Below, piece by piece: positions 27,644-36,991 of a stretch of DNA of 64,000 nucleotides; position 1 is the first letter of the stretch, and every line of letters starts with the position of its first letter. The notes under the pieces were generated by a model, which saw only the letters and a list, made by a program, of their open reading frames with translations, had not been told where the DNA came from and did no database searches. Both the position numbers and the translations under genes were made by a program. This DNA is from Brevundimonas sp. UBA4553 (GTDB lineage: Bacteria > Pseudomonadota > Alphaproteobacteria > Caulobacterales > Caulobacteraceae), in the NCBI RefSeq assembly GCF_002387245.1, contig NZ_DGLD01000019.1:310001-374000 (forward strand), read 5' to 3'.

Positions 27644-30420
27644 GCGTGGCTCCCATGGTCGAGGACCGGCCCCCGGAAGTTCTTGAACGCAGCCTTTATC
27701 GCGGACCCCATCTTTACAGCGCCCGGCCCATGGTCCGGATTCGTCTGGACCTGGGTAGGCTGGAGCTGTGGCCGACGGATCGGCTCGGCGCCTTCTCGAC
27801 GCGCCTGTTGCAGGCGCTTCCCGGGCTTGACCGGCACGGCTGCTGCTATGGTGAGCCAGGGGGATTTGTCCGTCGACTGCGCGACGGGACCTGGTTCGGC
27901 CATGTCGTCGAGCACGTCGCGCTTGAACTGCAGACCCGCGCAGGGACCCCGGTCACACGGGGCAAGACGCGGTCGGTCCGGGGGCGGCCGGGGGTCTACG
28001 ACATCCTTTTCACCTATCGTGACGAGACGACCGCGCTCCTAGCCGGTCGGCTGGCCCTGCAGATCTGCGACGCTCTCCTGCCGCCCGCCCTTGGCGGGGT
28101 CCGCGGACTGGAAAGGATTTGCGCGGACAACCTTGATCCTCGTCTGGTCGAAGCCGTGCTCGCCGACAAGGCCGTGGAGATCCTCTGGGACGCCGTCCGC
28201 CGGACCGCCTTCGGACCGTCGACCCAGGCTCTTGTCGACGCCGCGCGGCGGAAAGGAGTCCCCGTCGAGCGCCTCAACACCCAGAGTTTGTTGAGGCTGG
28301 GCTGGGGGTCGCGTCAGCGCCGCCTGCGCGCCAGCGTGACGGACCGCACGGGCCTGATTGCGGCCGAACTGGCGGGCGACAAGGCCCAGGCCAAGGCCAT
28401 GCTCGAATCCGTCGGCTGCCCGACCGCACGGGGAGAGGTGGTTCGGACCGCAGACGAAGCCGCGGCCGCCGCCCGCCGCCTCGGCGGCCGGGTCGTGGTC
28501 AAGCCGCTCGACGGAAATCATGGACGCGGCGTGACGACGGGTCTGGACACCCCCGAGGCTGTGAGGAAGGCCTTTGACCTGGCCGCGCCCCACGGCCGGA
28601 AGGTCATTGTCGAGCAGGAGCTTCCCGGACGGGATTATCGAGTGCTCGTGGTGGACGGCAGGGTCGTCGCCGTCGCCGAGCGCCGCCCGCCTTGCATAGA
28701 GGGAGACGGACGCCGATCCGTCGCCGAACTCGTCGTCGAGGTCAACTCCGACCCGCGCCGGGGCGTCGGGCATGAAAACAGCCTGACCCTTGTCCGCCTG
28801 GACAAGGAAACTTTGGCCGTCCTGGCCGACCAGAAACTCGAGCCGGAGAGCGTGCCTGAGGCCGGAAGGCAGGTCCTGCTCCGGACCGCCGCCAATCTGT
28901 CGTCAGGGGGAACGGCCATCGATCGGACCGACGACATTCATCCCGCCAACGCCGCCATCGCCCGTCGCGCCGCCCTGGTCCTGGGCCTCGACGTCGCCGG
29001 CGTCGACCTGCTCGCGCCGGACATCCGGCGATCGGTGCGCGATACCGGCGGAGGCGTGGTCGAGGTCAACGCCGCGCCGGGGCTGCGCATGCACCTTGCG
29101 CCGTCGGAAGGGGAGGCGAGGGACGTGGCCAGGCCGATCATCGACATGCTCTTTCCGCGAGGCGCCCGGTCGCGGATACCGGTCGTCGCGGTGACCGGAA
29201 CCAATGGAAAGTCCACGGTGGGTCGGATGATCGCTCACGTGCTGCGGGCGGAGGGACGCGCCGTGGGACTGACCAATACGAGCGGCGTCTATGTGGACGG
29301 GGAGCGGATTCGCGCTGGAGACGCCAGTGGCCCCCGAAGCGCCCGCATGGTCCTCAATGATCCGACCGTCGATGTCGCCGTGCTGGAATGCGCGCGCGGA
29401 GGAATCCTGCGCGAAGGACTGGCCTTCGATCGCTGCGACGTCGGTTGCGTCCTCAATGTCCAGCCGGACCATCTGGGGCTCAAGGGGGTGGACACGCTCG
29501 AGGACCTCGCCCGGGTCAAGTCGGTCGTGGCGGAGTCCGTGTCCCGCCGCGGGCTGAGCGTTCTCAACGCCGACGATCCCTTGACCCTGCGCATGGCCAG
29601 GCACGCCGGCGGAAGGGTCTGCTGGTTCTCCATGCGAGGCGGTGCGGAAGCGCCGGGCTTCCTGCTCAAGCACGTCGCCGAGGGCGGGGCCGCGGTCCTG
29701 TTCAATGCGCAGAACGGGATTTTGGAGCTCCATGACCGTGGCGAACGCCATAGGGTGGCCGAGGCGGCCGACCTGCCCTCCACTCTTGGCGGGGCGGCGG
29801 CCTTCAATGTAGCCAACGCGCTCGCCGCGGCCGCCGCCTGCTACGGCGTGGGCGTTCCGGCGGATCGTATAGGGCGGGCCCTGGCCAGCTTCACCTCGAG
29901 CTACGAACAGAACCCCGGTCGCCTCAATATCAACGACCAGCACGGTTTCCGGGTCATCATGGATTACGCCCACAATCCGGATGGTCTGCGCGCCCTTGGA
30001 AATCTGGTGGCCGCCACCCGGCCCGCCGGAGGCAAGGTCATCGCCATGATCAGCATTCCCGGGGACCGGCGCACGCAGGAAATCGCCGCCATGGGGGAGA
30101 TCAGCGCGGAATTCTTCGACGAAGTGGTCTTCCGCGAGACGCCCGACAACCGGGGACGATCTCCCGGCGAGGTCATTCGCCTCCTGGCCGAGGGCGCGCT
30201 CCGGACCGGCGCAGACGCCTCACGCTTCCGCGGCGTCCAGAAGGAGGAGGACGCTGTGGCCGCCTGCCTCGAGGCGGCGCGACCCGGAGATCTCGTCGTC
30301 CTGACGCCCACGCGCATCGAAGCGGTGTGGGAGCAGATCCTCGCCTTCCGCCCGCGCCCAGTCTCGGTCGCGCTCGGGCTTGACGCGCCCGGCGTGATCC
30401 TGGAGCCGCCCCATGGTTGA
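27640..30420 (+). CDS. cphA: Cyanophycin synthetase
   Basis: Builds cyanophycin (polyaspartate with arginine side groups) from Asp, Arg and ATP without ribosomes. The 926 aa show the three-domain CphA layout: N domain (~1-225), ATP-grasp domain (~226-500, with VVVKPLDGNHGRGVTTGL, VEQELPGRDYRVLVVDGRV and VEVNAAPGLRMH) and a Mur-ligase-like domain (~510-900, P-loop TGTNGKST, then DYAHNPDGL). Both nucleotide sites look intact, fitting CphA1 rather than CphA2. The ATG overlaps the small upstream gene by 4 nt, and cphB overlaps the 3' end by 8 nt. Regulation through the stress-type promoter at 27401 is inferred. Confidence 0.95.
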   Translation: MSVAPMVEDRPPEVLERSLYRGPHLYSARPMVRIRLDLGRLELWPTDRLGAFSTRLLQALPGLDRHGCCYGEPGGFVRRLRDGTWFGHVVEHVALELQTRAGTPVTRGKTRSVRGRPGVYDILFTYRDETTALLAGRLALQICDALLPPALGGVRGLERICADNLDPRLVEAVLADKAVEILWDAVRRTAFGPSTQALVDAARRKGVPVERLNTQSLLRLGWGSRQRRLRASVTDRTGLIAAELAGDKAQAKAMLESVGCPTARGEVVRTADEAAAAARRLGGRVVVKPLDGNHGRGVTTGLDTPEAVRKAFDLAAPHGRKVIVEQELPGRDYRVLVVDGRVVAVAERRPPCIEGDGRRSVAELVVEVNSDPRRGVGHENSLTLVRLDKETLAVLADQKLEPESVPEAGRQVLLRTAANLSSGGTAIDRTDDIHPANAAIARRAALVLGLDVAGVDLLAPDIRRSVRDTGGGVVEVNAAPGLRMHLAPSEGEARDVARPIIDMLFPRGARSRIPVVAVTGTNGKSTVGRMIAHVLRAEGRAVGLTNTSGVYVDGERIRAGDASGPRSARMVLNDPTVDVAVLECARGGILREGLAFDRCDVGCVLNVQPDHLGLKGVDTLEDLARVKSVVAESVSRRGLSVLNADDPLTLRMARHAGGRVCWFSMRGGAEAPGFLLKHVAEGGAAVLFNAQNGILELHDRGERHRVAEAADLPSTLGGAAAFNVANALAAAAACYGVGVPADRIGRALASFTSSYEQNPGRLNINDQHGFRVIMDYAHNPDGLRALGNLVAATRPAGGKVIAMISIPGDRRTQEIAAMGEISAEFFDEVVFRETPDNRGRSPGEVIRLLAEGALRTGADASRFRGVQKEEDAVAACLEAARPGDLVVLTPTRIEAVWEQILAFRPRPVSVALGLDAPGVILEPPHG

Positions 30421-31237
30421 AGGACCTCTCGTCATCATTGGCGGGCATGAGGACAAGACCGGCGACCGCGTCATCCTGAGAGAGGTGGCGCGCCGCCTCG
30501 GAGGCGGCAAGCTGGTGGTCGCCACCGTCGCCTCTCATGAACCCGAAGGCTATTTCGACAGCTATCGCCAGGGCTTCGAAGGGCTCGGGGTCGGGGAGCT
30601 TGTGGAGCTCTACGTGGAGGACCGCGCCGAGAGCCAGGACGAAGCACGTCTGGCGCTGTTCGACGGCGCTGCGGGCGTCTTCTTCAGCGGCGGCGACCAG
30701 TTGCGGCTCTCGAGCCAGATCGGCGACACGCCGATCGAGCGGCGCATCCGCGACCTTCACGCCCGCGGCGGCGTGATCGCTGGCACCTCGGCCGGGGCGT
30801 CGGTGATGAGTGAAACCATGCTGGTCAAAGGACCCAGCGCGGAATCCTATCGCATAGGCGAGGTGCATATGGCGCCCGGGCTCGGCCTCCTGCCCAACGT
30901 CATCATCGACCAGCACTTCGCGGAAAGGGGCCGTTTTGGCCGGCTGCTCGGCGCCGTGGCCCACAACCCGCGGCTGATGGGGCTGGGGATCGACGAGAAC
31001 ACGGCGGTCGTGGTGGAGCAGGGCGGGCTGCAGGTCATCGGAGACGGCGCCGTCTATGTCGTCGACGGCGAGGAGGCGACCCATACCAACATCTCCGAGG
31101 GAAGGGCGGAGGACGCCCTGTCCATGTTCGACGTACGGCTCCACGTCCTGTCGCAGGACGACCGTTTCAACCTCGACCGTCGCCGGCCCGAGCGCGCCGG
31201 TTCCCGAGGAGCGTCGGCGTCGATAGATCCTCAGTGA
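30413..31237 (+). CDS. cphB: Cyanophycinase
   Basis: Serine hydrolase of family S51 that degrades cyanophycin to beta-Asp-Arg dipeptides. The 274 aa contain the nucleophile elbow IAGTSAGASVMSE, the oxyanion region FFSGGDQLRL, and a His-containing block NVIIDQHFAERGRFGRL, standard for CphB. It starts 8 nt inside cphA. No signal peptide, so it acts intracellularly on the storage granule. No isoaspartyl dipeptidase is in the window, so the last step must be encoded elsewhere. Confidence 0.94.
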   Translation: MVEGPLVIIGGHEDKTGDRVILREVARRLGGGKLVVATVASHEPEGYFDSYRQGFEGLGVGELVELYVEDRAESQDEARLALFDGAAGVFFSGGDQLRLSSQIGDTPIERRIRDLHARGGVIAGTSAGASVMSETMLVKGPSAESYRIGEVHMAPGLGLLPNVIIDQHFAERGRFGRLLGAVAHNPRLMGLGIDENTAVVVEQGGLQVIGDGAVYVVDGEEATHTNISEGRAEDALSMFDVRLHVLSQDDRFNLDRRRPERAGSRGASASIDPQ

Positions 31238-31312
31238 CCTGAACCCGACACGTCGGTCCCTTGGCGGGCTGGGGGGTTAACCCTTCAGACCGACCACAGG
31301 AAGGAAGCCGAC

Positions 31313-31831
31313 GTGACCAACGCAGACGACATCTGGCGCGATGTCTTCGTAACCGGCCTCAAGAACGCCCACGCGGTGGAAAACCAGGCCCTGGCTCTCA
31401 TGGATCGCCAGATCGATCGCGCCAAGAACTTCACCGAGGTGGCCGACCGGCTGAAAGCGCATCGCCTCGAGACCGAAGGACAGATTGTCCGCCTGGAGAC
31501 CCTGCTGTCCGGGTTCGACGAGAAGCCCTCCGGTCTCAAGGACGCCGCTCTCTCGCTCGGCGGAAACCTGGCGGCTTTGGGGCACAGTTTCGCCGAGGAT
31601 GAGATCCTCAAGAACGCCCTGGCCAACTACGCCTTCGAGAACTTCGAAGCCGCCTCTTACCGGGCCCTGATTCTTCTCGCGGAAAGCGGAGGCTACGCGG
31701 AGGCCTATGATCCCCTCAGGGCGACGCTTGAGGAAGAAGTGCGCATGGCGCGCTGGGTCGACGAGAGCCTCCCCATGCTGGTCGAGAAGCACCTCGAATT
31801 GAGGCGCGCGGGCCAAGACGCCAGCCGCTGA
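31313..31831 (+). CDS. DUF892 (YciE/YciF) ferritin-like protein
   Basis: A 172-aa four-helix ferritin-like protein of the DUF892 group (YciE/YciF). Helices carry the expected Glu/His positions (KNAHAVENQALALMDRQI; HRLETEGQIVRLETLL; YAFENFEAASYRALI; TLEEEVRMARWVDE). Members are induced by osmotic or general stress; their metal chemistry is unsettled. GTG start with an AGGAAGG-type ribosome binding site. It lies 60 nt upstream of the Mn-catalase gene on the same strand, a pairing common in alphaproteobacterial stress regions. Confidence 0.88.
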   Translation: MTNADDIWRDVFVTGLKNAHAVENQALALMDRQIDRAKNFTEVADRLKAHRLETEGQIVRLETLLSGFDEKPSGLKDAALSLGGNLAALGHSFAEDEILKNALANYAFENFEAASYRALILLAESGGYAEAYDPLRATLEEEVRMARWVDESLPMLVEKHLELRRAGQDASR

Positions 31832-31891
31832 GCCCCTCGGCGCTGCAGATCGGCGCCGCCCCCATCATACCAGTAGAGAGATATTGCTGTC

Positions 31892-32797
31892 ATGTTCATG
31901 CACAACAAGAAGCTGATGTACACGGTCCGGGTCGCCGAGCCCAACCCCGGTCTCGCCACCCTGATGCTCGAACAGTTCGGCGGGCCTCAAGGCGAGCTGG
32001 CTGCAGCCATGCGCTACTTCACGCAGGGTCTGGCGGACGAGGATGTCGGGCGCCGGGACCTCCTGATGGATATCGCCACTGAGGAACTCAGCCACCTCGA
32101 AATCATCGGTTCCATTGTCGCCATGCTCAACAGGGGCGCCAAGGGCAAGCTGGCCGAGGCCGCCGAGGAGGAAGCCGATCTCTACGCGAGCATGACCTCG
32201 GGAGGGGAGAGCCATACGACCTCCATACTTTACGGAGGGGGGACCGCCCTGATCAACTCGGCCGGGGTGCCGTGGACGGCGGCTTATATCGATTCCATCG
32301 GCGATCCGGCCTGCGATCTCCGGTCCAACATCGCCGCCGAATCCCGCGCCAAGATCGTCTACGAGCGGTTGATCAACGTGACGGACGACCCGGGCGTCAA
32401 GGACGCCCTGACCTTTCTCATGACCCGCGAGGTGGCCCACCAGAAGTCTTTCGAAAAGGCCCTCTACGCGATCCCGGCCAACTTCCCGCCAGGCAAGCTT
32501 CCCGGTCATCCGGAGTTCGCGGACAAATACTACAACATGTCCCAGGGGGACGGCGACGCCAGCGGCTCCTGGAACGCCGGTGAGCAGTGGGACAGCGTCG
32601 ACGATCGGGAGGCCCAGGCGGCGGTCGACGGCGGGGATGGCGATGCTACGGTCAAACTGTCGGCGGCGGAGAGAAAGCCGGTTGAGGCCTTTGCGGCCCG
32701 CACACGATCCGATCCGGCGGCCAACCCCGTCACCGGGGCCGATCTCGGCGCCGGCCCGGGCGCCGGCAGGACCACGCCGCTGGAGCCGGAAGGTTGA
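31892..32797 (+). CDS. Manganese (non-haem) catalase
   Basis: Dimanganese enzyme that disproportionates hydrogen peroxide. The 301 aa show the Mn-catalase core: FGGPQGELAAAMRYFTQG with the first Glu ligand, DIATEELSHLEIIGSIV with the EExxH pair, AAESRAKIVYERLI, and MTREVAHQKSFEKAL with the last Glu/His pair. The tail (~230-301) is low-complexity and Gly/Asp-rich, as in many proteobacterial members. Probably co-expressed with the DUF892 gene. The window also has a haem catalase, so peroxide defence is doubled. Confidence 0.93.
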   Translation: MFMHNKKLMYTVRVAEPNPGLATLMLEQFGGPQGELAAAMRYFTQGLADEDVGRRDLLMDIATEELSHLEIIGSIVAMLNRGAKGKLAEAAEEEADLYASMTSGGESHTTSILYGGGTALINSAGVPWTAAYIDSIGDPACDLRSNIAAESRAKIVYERLINVTDDPGVKDALTFLMTREVAHQKSFEKALYAIPANFPPGKLPGHPEFADKYYNMSQGDGDASGSWNAGEQWDSVDDREAQAAVDGGDGDATVKLSAAERKPVEAFAARTRSDPAANPVTGADLGAGPGAGRTTPLEPEG

Positions 32798-32876
32798 GGC
32801 GCGAAATAGGAGACGGGGCGGCGCCGGACAGCGCGGCTCGCCCGACACCGTCCTCAACCGTCACAGGAGCCAGACC

Positions 32877-33683
32877 ATGATCGACGATCGTCTTCCGGAC
32901 AGCCCGTCCTGCCGACCGATCGCCGTGGTGACCGGAGCCTCGTCAGGGATAGGCTATGAGTTGGCCCGTCTTCTGGCTGAAGACGGACATGACCTCATTC
33001 TCGCGGCCGACACAGATCTAGAAGAGGCGATAGAGGGTCTGGAAGCCTTGGGGGGACGCGTTGAGGGCCTGCACGCCGATCTTGCGACAGAGGCGGGAAC
33101 GGCGGCGCTCTGGGCGCTGGTCGGCGACCGACCTATCGATGTCCTTGCGGCCAACGCCGGACACGGTTTGGGCCGTGGATTCCTCGACCAGGGCATGAGC
33201 GACATCCTTCATGTTGTCGACACAAACGTGACCGGCACGCTGCGGATCGCGCACCTCGCAGGACGACGGATGAGGGAGAGAGGCCAGGGACGGATACTCT
33301 TCACCGGCTCCATCGCCGGGCTCATGCCTGGCAGCTTTCAGGCGGTCTACAATGCAAGCAAGGCCTTCGTGGACAGCTTCTCGTTCGCCCTGCGCAATGA
33401 GCTCAAGCACAGCGGCGTCACGGTCACCGTGCTGATGCCGGGGCCTACCGAAACAAACTTCTTTCGACGGGCAGGCCTGCTCGACACGAAGGTCGGGCAG
33501 GATGAACAGAAGATGGATCCCGCTGAAGTCGCTCGCCAGGGTTATGAGGCGCTCAAGCGCGGCGATGGCGATGTGGTCGCGGGTCTGGGCAACAAGGTCC
33601 AGGCGGCCATGGCGGCTGTCACGCCCCAGACCGTGCTCGCCGAACAGCATCGCAAGATGGCGGAGCCCGGCTCCGGCGACTGA
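32877..33683 (+). CDS. Short-chain dehydrogenase/reductase
   Basis: A 268-aa classical SDR with NAD(P)-binding TGASSGIG near residue 18, AANAGHG, catalytic Ser in FTGSIAG, and YNASK (YxxxK). A C-terminal MPGPTETNFF block, typical for general SDRs, is also present. The ATG has AGGAG 8 nt upstream; the frame stays open into the Mn-catalase gene, but that part is shadow. Substrate unknown. It follows the Mn-catalase by 79 nt and may share its transcript. Confidence 0.88.
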   Translation: MIDDRLPDSPSCRPIAVVTGASSGIGYELARLLAEDGHDLILAADTDLEEAIEGLEALGGRVEGLHADLATEAGTAALWALVGDRPIDVLAANAGHGLGRGFLDQGMSDILHVVDTNVTGTLRIAHLAGRRMRERGQGRILFTGSIAGLMPGSFQAVYNASKAFVDSFSFALRNELKHSGVTVTVLMPGPTETNFFRRAGLLDTKVGQDEQKMDPAEVARQGYEALKRGDGDVVAGLGNKVQAAMAAVTPQTVLAEQHRKMAEPGSGD

Positions 33684-33826
33684 GCCGTCCTTTTAAGTCC
33701 GTCGTCGCAGTGCGGCGGCGGTCTGGCGGTCTCGACCGTTCCGCCTCTTCCGCAAGGAGGTCCTCGGGAGCGAGTCCGACTTCGCCACGGGAACAGACGT
33801 CTTGAGGGCTCGGACCTCGGTTCGCT

Positions 33827-34379
33827 CGCTCCGCCAATCCTGGAAGGAGTCGTACCAAGGCTGGAGTAAGCGAGGGAGACGAATGCGCCTTTCGCCGCTT
33901 GCCGTGCTCCAGGCCGTCTGCAGCCGCGGCTCGTGCGCTTTGGGTCCAGTGGGCGATGAAGGACGTCAGAAGGAGCGCCGCAAGGGCGATCCCCGGAGAA
34001 CGCGAGTAGACGGTCCGGGAGAAAGCGCCCCCCCAGGAGAGCGGGGGCTCCGGGCGTCATGGCTTGGGCGTCGAGATCAGCCTCGCGGGGCGGCGCCCAG
34101 GGTCGCGGGATTCAGCGGAGCTCCTCTGGATGAGAAAGGTCGTCAGGACGATATAGGCCGCCCTTTGCAGAATTCGCTCTCCCTGTTCTCGAATACCGTC
34201 GCCAGGAAGGCGGGACTGCCGAGATAGTCGAGAAGCGCTCCCCCGGCTCGACCGTGGCGGAGGGCGTCCGCCGTCTCCACCCGCCATCCTGTCAGGGCAT
34301 GACCGAGGATGCTGACTGTGAAGAGTAAGAAGGGTAGGAGAAGAACGAGCGTGAGGCTGTTGTCGCGCAAGGCTCTCAT
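33827..34379 (-). pseudogene. Decayed DUF6766 membrane protein gene
   Basis: The reading starts well (ATG 34379, AGGAGG ribosome binding site; RALRDNSLTLVLLLPFLLF, later VFENRESEF) and matches the first half of DUF6766 proteins. At about 34172 one base is missing (GAATTCTGCAA where the family expects LQ after ESEF), so the frame is lost. In the shifted frame LQRAAYIVLTTFLIQRSSAES continues the family. A TGA then falls at 34057-34059, and beyond it the second half is still readable (FSRTVYSRSPGIALAALLL ... HWTQSARAAAADGLEHG) until another frame change before WYDSFQDWRSE near 33830-33860. Three lesions rule out a single sequencing error. Confidence 0.75.
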
Positions 34380-34403
34380 GTGGGCCTCCTGTTCCTTCCC
34401 GCA

Positions 34404-34428
34404 AAACGCCGCCCAGGCTCATGGTTCC
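34404..34428 (-). promoter_or_regulatory. Weak general-stress promoter candidate upstream of the DUF6766 pseudogene
   Basis: Minus strand reads GGAAC then CGTT with a 15-nt spacer, or GTTT with 16. It sits 25 nt upstream of the old start codon. Spacing is marginal. Confidence 0.3.
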
Positions 34429-34529
34429 TGGCGCCGGAACGTTGGAGAGGCTCCCTGTGTCGGGTTGAGATCTTGGGAAACGGATCGCGGCCAAGAGGAT
34501 TGCGCTGTCTCATCGAAAGGACACAGCTC

Positions 34530-34736
34530 ATGAACGCCCAGGAATCCGGAGCCATCGCGCTCGCCTCGATCGCCCTGCAACTGACCTTGCTCGACACCCT
34601 GGTTGAAAAGGGGCTGCTGGCGCCGGACGAGGTCCAGGATCTTCTGCTGAAGGCCGACGCCAAGGTCGGTGAGAGCCCGACCATGAACGTGACGAAGGGT
34701 TTTCTCGCCGACCTCCGTCGCGACCTGCAGCTCTAG
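34530..34736 (+). CDS. Small hypothetical protein
   Basis: A 68-aa helical soluble protein (MNAQESGAIALASIALQLTLLDTLVEKGLLAPDEVQDLLLKA ... FLADLRRDLQL). The ATG has AAAGGA upstream. The pattern of two amphipathic helices with an LAPDEV turn recurs in small alphaproteobacterial proteins, but I cannot name the family. It lies alone between the DUF6766 pseudogene and the hybrid kinase. Confidence 0.65.
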   Translation: MNAQESGAIALASIALQLTLLDTLVEKGLLAPDEVQDLLLKADAKVGESPTMNVTKGFLADLRRDLQL

Positions 34737-35023
34737 GGTCGCGAACAGCCCCGCCATGACTCGAAAGGGGGCGGCGCGGCGTGCTTCGTCGAACAGGAGC
34801 TTATGCCGAGCGCCACGCTTGTCTTGGTGATCAGGCGGATCGAGCCGATGGCCAAGTCTCCATGCGCGCCGCCCGGCGGCGCCGACACCCGGAGGCGCCC
34901 CGCCCGCCTCGGGAGGGGGCGTCAGGCACAAGCGTATGCGAGAAACGCCGCCGCATGGACCAGCCGGGTAAATGGCGGGCGCCGCCGCGGAGCGAGAGCC
35001 ATGGATCCCGGCCCGCTTTCGCT

Positions 35024-36814
35024 TCAGTCCCGCACCGCCGACGCCTCAGGATCGGCGGGATGAGAGGCGTTCCGAGTCGCCCTCTCAAGCGCGGCGAACA
35101 GGGTCTCCGGCTGGACCGGCTTGCCGATGAAGTCGTCCATCCCCGCGGCCGCATACTCCTCGCGCTGGTGCTGGAGCGCATTGGCGGTCAGGGCGATGAT
35201 CGGCGTGGGGCGACGCCCAAGGAAGGCTTCCTCGGCGCGGATCGCCCGCGCCGCCGCAATGCCGTCCATGAGCGGCATCTGGATGTCCATGAGGATCACG
35301 TCCCAGGCGCGCGCCCGCCAGGCCTCCACGGCATCCCGCCCGTTCTCGACGAAGTGGCAGTCGACGCCCGTCGGCTCAAGGAGGAGCTGGAGAACCTTGC
35401 GATTGATCGGATGATCCTCGGCGGCGAGGATCTGCAGCGGCGCTGTCCGGCCTTCGCCGGATTGGCCCTTGACGTCTGAAGGTTCAGCCGCCGGTTCGAT
35501 CACGGGCTCGGCGGCGAGGCGGGGCTGCTCCTGGAGGGGGAGGATCGCGACGAATTTCATGCCTCCCGCGACAAGGCGCTCGGCATGGATGTCGCCGCCC
35601 ATCAGTCCGACGAGGTCAGCGCAGATCGACAGGCCGAGGCCTGCGCCGCCGTGCCGTCGCGTCGGCGACTCATCGAGCTGGACGAACTTCTGGAACAGGC
35701 GGTCCATCTGATCCTCGGCCACGCCCGCGCCCATGTCCGAAACCGCCAGCCAGAGGCCGCGGGGATCAGGCCGGGCCTCGACGAGTATCCGACCCTGATC
35801 ACTGAACTTGACCGCATTCGAGATGAGGTTGGCCAGGACCTGTCGTATCCGGGTTTCGTCGCCGATATAGGCGTCTGCGAGATCCGGCGCGGCGGACAGC
35901 TGGAGCTCGAGACCCTTGGTTGTCGCCGCAGGCTCGAAGAGACGGACGAGGCTGTCGAGGAGGGCGCGAAGGTGGAAGGGGCGGGGCTCGAGGACGAAAC
36001 GGCCCGCCTCGATTTTGGAGAGATCCAGCATGTCGTTCAGAAGGACTCTCAAGGCTTCGCCCGACTCCAGCAAAAGCTGGCTTTGTTCACGTTCGCGAGG
36101 AGGCAGATCCGATCCGGCGAGGACGCGCGCCAGGCCAATGACGCCGTTGAGCGGGGTCCGGATCTCATGGCTCATATTGGCGATGAAGGCGCTTTTGGCG
36201 CGGCTGGCGGCCTCCGCCTGGCGACGGGCTGCGACAGCCGCCGCCTCGGCGGCGCGCTGGCGCGCCATGTTCGCCGACAGCCCCCGTACTGCGGTTACAG
36301 TCGCCGCCACGAGCAACATCCCGGCCGCAAGGAGCTGCATCGCCGCCCAGGGGGAACCATAGTTGCGCCCGAGGAAGAGCGGCAGGCTCAGCAGGACGCC
36401 GAGGTGGGGAACCAGGGCGGCGAGCGATACGGCGCGCGAGCCGCCGGTCGCTATGGCCCCGTTGATAAGGGCGCCGGAGGCGAGGATCGCAGCGCAGATC
36501 AGACCGAGCGGGTCCTGGGTCATGGCCTGGCGCAGGGCGAAGCCGGCGAAGGACAGGTTGCCCGCGAGGACCAGGGCGAGGGCGAGCGGGGTCAGGCCGC
36601 GCCTGAGACGGGGGGAGGCGCTCCAAACGGAGGTGAGGAAGCGCTCGGCCGCCTGGATCAGGATGTAGGCGCTCGCCCAGACCAGGGCGAAAGGCGCGCC
36701 CACCATGGGCCAGAAGGCGCCGGCGATCAGCAGGCCGAACCCGACCCTCGTCCGCCATTGGCCCGCCCGTCGCCTCAGGGCCTCGCCCAGCCATCGTCTT
36801 TCCGTGGCGGTCAT
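35024..36814 (-). CDS. Membrane hybrid histidine kinase with C-terminal receiver
   Basis: A 596-aa sensor kinase. The N-terminus has about six hydrophobic segments (residues ~22-185) with no extracytoplasmic sensor domain. Then come a short linker, HisKA (phospho-His in MSHEIRTPLNGVIG, ~ residue 223), HATPase (N box LISNAVKF; G boxes DMGAGVAED and GGAGLGLSICADL), and a receiver (~465-580) with phospho-Asp in ILMDIQMPLMDG and Lys in IGKPVQ. All catalytic residues are present. The ATG has GGGAG upstream. No partner histidine phosphotransferase or output regulator adjoins it. The multi-span membrane input resembles MHYT/MASE-like integral sensing modules, but I cannot assign one. Confidence 0.9.
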   Translation of the reverse strand: MTATERRWLGEALRRRAGQWRTRVGFGLLIAGAFWPMVGAPFALVWASAYILIQAAERFLTSVWSASPRLRRGLTPLALALVLAGNLSFAGFALRQAMTQDPLGLICAAILASGALINGAIATGGSRAVSLAALVPHLGVLLSLPLFLGRNYGSPWAAMQLLAAGMLLVAATVTAVRGLSANMARQRAAEAAAVAARRQAEAASRAKSAFIANMSHEIRTPLNGVIGLARVLAGSDLPPREREQSQLLLESGEALRVLLNDMLDLSKIEAGRFVLEPRPFHLRALLDSLVRLFEPAATTKGLELQLSAAPDLADAYIGDETRIRQVLANLISNAVKFSDQGRILVEARPDPRGLWLAVSDMGAGVAEDQMDRLFQKFVQLDESPTRRHGGAGLGLSICADLVGLMGGDIHAERLVAGGMKFVAILPLQEQPRLAAEPVIEPAAEPSDVKGQSGEGRTAPLQILAAEDHPINRKVLQLLLEPTGVDCHFVENGRDAVEAWRARAWDVILMDIQMPLMDGIAAARAIRAEEAFLGRRPTPIIALTANALQHQREEYAAAGMDDFIGKPVQPETLFAALERATRNASHPADPEASAVRD

Positions 36815-36991
36815 CCGCTTCTCTCCCTCGTGAATCGGATGGTGGGACGGTGTTCGTCAACAAAGTGTTCGAGGTCCTGCGAGCCGGAGGGCGACCGCCT
36901 CGACAATGTCGGGGGGCGCAAGGGAATCCACCTTAGGAGGCCGTCGGCCCTGTCCCGACGATATTCAAGGCGGTGATTGAACCGGGGCCCG
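36815..36991. other. Upstream region of the hybrid kinase
   Basis: Likely holds the kinase promoter. Together with the doubtful gene that follows, the stretch 36815-37485 has no confidently supported gene. Confidence 0.3.
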
